Shown: in pieces, positions 62,568-64,000 of the stretch
Layout of the letters: each line of letters opens with the position of its first letter
How positions within the stretch are numbered: position 1 is the stretch's first letter
From: Methylomarinum sp964397365
Lineage (GTDB): Bacteria; Pseudomonadota; Gammaproteobacteria; Methylococcales; Methylomonadaceae
Direction: 5' to 3'
Assembly (NCBI GenBank): GCA_964397365.1
Contig: CAYNIU010000002.1
Location: 14,998-78,997 of the forward strand
DNA: 64,000 nucleotides
Made by a program: the position numbers and the translations under genes
Notes under the pieces: model-generated
What the model was told of the DNA's origin: nothing
Seen by the model: the letters and a program-made list of their open reading frames with translations, nothing else
The model's database searches: none

Positions 62568-63881
62568 ATGATAACCAATCTAACTACATATCTAAAAGAA
62601 GAAATCTGGCTGGTGCGGGATAATAATCTTGGTCAAATTCAGGCCATTACAATTAAAACGCTAAAAATTATTTTGTTGTCTCTGCAGGGATTTAAAAATG
62701 ATTTATGTCCACTACGAGCCTCGGCATTAAGCTTGTACACCTTGCTGTCAATTGTGCCTGTAATCGCTTTATTGTTTGGTATTGCTAAAGGGTTTGGGTT
62801 TGAGGAGATGTTAAAACAGCGATTGCTGGAGCAAAGCGTCGAGCAAAATACCATGATGTTGCAGTTGATAGAATTTTCCGAAAACATGCTGGCTAATACC
62901 CAAGGCGGTGTTGTCGCGGGTATTGGTGTGGTGGTGTTGTTCTGGACGGTTATCAAAGTAATTGGCAACATTGAAGAATCATTCAACCAAATTTGGAAGA
63001 TCAAGAGTAACCGTCCACTATCGCGCAAGATCAGTGATTATTTGTCTGTGATGATGCTGGCGCCGGTTTTACTGATTGCTTCCAGCAGCATTACCGTATT
63101 TGTCAAAACCCAAATAACCTGGTTGATAGAAGTGATTCATTTGCCTGAATTGGGCACTAAAATAGTTCTGTACGCTCTGAGTTTTTCACCCTGGGTGATT
63201 ATGGCTTTGTTATTTACTTTTGTGTTTATTTTTATGCCGAACCGCAAAATAAGTTTTAAGGCTGGATTGATTGCCGGTATCGTAACCGGCATATTGTATC
63301 AATGGATGCAGTGGGTTTATCTGAGTTTACAATTGGGGGTATCCGGTTATAACGCCATCTATGGTAGTTTTGCTGCATTGCCGTTATTTCTTGTCTGGTT
63401 ACAACTAATTTGGTTTATTGTGTTGTTGGGGTGCGAAATATCTTTCTATTTTCAGAACTATAACAGTTTTTGCCATAACGAAAAATTTTCTGATCTCAGT
63501 TTGTCTTTAAAAAAGATTATTGCATTGCAAATAATGCATTTGCTGGTGAATGGTTTTGCCAGAGGAGAAAAGGCATATATTGCGGAAGATATTAGCAGAC
63601 GTTTACATTTTCCCCGGCCTGTCGTACACAGGGCTTTGACTTCATTACGCAATTGTAATCTGATTGTAGAATTGAATGCCGAAGAAGGACGGGAAAGACC
63701 TTATCAACCAGCTTATGACATCAATGTTTTGAGCGTTTCGGCAGTGATCAATGCATTAGAGACTTCTGGAAGAAATCAACTGCCTGGGGCGACAAACAGT
63801 GAACCCTTTTCCGGTTTGATTCAGGAACAACGGAACCTTATTGAAAACAGCGGTTGCGATCCTTTGCTAAAGGATCTCTAG
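62568..63881 (+). CDS. yihY: YihY/UPF0761-family membrane protein with C-terminal winged helix
   Basis: 437 residues from the ATG at 62568 (an upstream TTG gives two more). Six hydrophobic helices fill residues 30-300, with LRASALSLYTLLSIVPVIALLFGIA and the family block YNAIYGSFAALPLFLVWLQLIW. About 115 residues after the membrane part look like a winged helix (ALQIMHLLVNGFARGEKAYIAEDI, then RPVVHRALTSLRNCNLI). YihY was once called ribonuclease BN, which proved incorrect, and its role is unknown. The helix domain hints at binding a nucleic acid or partner. Confidence 0.88.
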   Translation: MITNLTTYLKEEIWLVRDNNLGQIQAITIKTLKIILLSLQGFKNDLCPLRASALSLYTLLSIVPVIALLFGIAKGFGFEEMLKQRLLEQSVEQNTMMLQLIEFSENMLANTQGGVVAGIGVVVLFWTVIKVIGNIEESFNQIWKIKSNRPLSRKISDYLSVMMLAPVLLIASSSITVFVKTQITWLIEVIHLPELGTKIVLYALSFSPWVIMALLFTFVFIFMPNRKISFKAGLIAGIVTGILYQWMQWVYLSLQLGVSGYNAIYGSFAALPLFLVWLQLIWFIVLLGCEISFYFQNYNSFCHNEKFSDLSLSLKKIIALQIMHLLVNGFARGEKAYIAEDISRRLHFPRPVVHRALTSLRNCNLIVELNAEEGRERPYQPAYDINVLSVSAVINALETSGRNQLPGATNSEPFSGLIQEQRNLIENSGCDPLLKDL

Positions 63882-63890
63882 CATAAATTC

Positions 63891-64000
63891 ATGAGATATT
63901 TCGGTTTATTTTTACTGGCTCTGTGGTTAATTGCAGGTACACTTAAATGCGAATTAAGAGCTCACTCGCAGATAATTCCAGAAAAACATAGCTGCGGCTA
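63891..64000 (+). CDS. Start of a secreted or membrane protein (partial)
   Basis: The ATG at 63891 starts a frame still open at the window end: MRYFGLFLLALWLIAGTLKC and then ELRAHSQIIPEK. The hydrophobic start is a signal peptide or anchor. It follows yihY by nine bases. Too little remains to identify it. Confidence 0.6.
   Translation, partial: MRYFGLFLLALWLIAGTLKCELRAHSQIIPEKHSCG

Overview
The window is a chromosomal segment of a gammaproteobacterium with moderate-to-low GC. The housekeeping order is typical of that class: ftsY-ftsE-ftsX-rpoH, ffs-dnaX-ybaB-recR, miaA-hfq-hflX-hflK-hflC-hisZ-purA, rne opposite rluC. PEP-CTERM/exosortase-associated sugar genes, an HPr-rel-A cassette and short hairpin repeats around a GTGCGGATAAATC core would fit a methanotroph-like Methylococcales, but no methane-oxidation gene is present, so that placement is an impression only. 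The sequence is a scaffold: it has a 100-N gap at 48309-48408 whose flanks share an exact 55-base overlap.

Layout. 1-3236: cell division genes, rpoH behind a CIRCE (HrcA) operator, and tRNA-Leu(CAA) with promoter and terminator. 3241-6760: a decayed mobile region next to the tRNA. It holds a broken tyrosine integrase containing an interspersed repeat, a higBA toxin-antitoxin pair with its own dyad promoter and a rewritten HigA tail, an AT-rich formyltransferase-polysaccharide deacetylase fusion, and the 5' end of a group II intron without its reverse transcriptase. 6951-15084: accessory genes, namely a di-haem peroxidase, a LolA-like protein, a glycosyltransferase and amidotransferase of exosortase-A type, then a Tat-type secreted protein with a PqqD-like protein, HprK-related kinase and nucleotidyltransferase. 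15426-39774: mostly information processing and housekeeping (dnaE, rne, rluC, sppA, a PepSY/two-component set, 4.5S RNA, dnaX, recR, miaA, hfq, hflXKC, hisZ, purA, rbgA-like GTPase, rlmG). 39825-47934: the very large NAD-glutamate dehydrogenase, a diguanylate cyclase, a YajR-like MFS transporter and ssb. 47992-48463: a terminator, a perfect REP-like palindrome, an IS3 orfA relic and the assembly gap. 48422-58143: a retropepsin, a lipoprotein, a 720-residue Fic-like/zeta-toxin fusion, cobB-cobO, a response-regulator diguanylate cyclase, and a self-contained MerR-controlled operon (metal-binding protein, barrel, NHL propeller, MerR). 58282-64000: HD-GYP phosphodiesterase, proS, a Tsx-like porin, a YihY protein and the start of one more gene.

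The best candidates for undescribed biology are the Fic-like/zeta fusion (49872-52034), the secreted-protein + HPr-rel-A cassette (12116-15084), and the MerR operon with a clear 19-bp-spacer operator promoter (55430-58143). Three loci carry related hairpin repeats (3812-3967, 37524-37644, 48034-48070); each touches a broken gene or a gene end. All calls come from reading the sequence and recalling protein families; no search was run.
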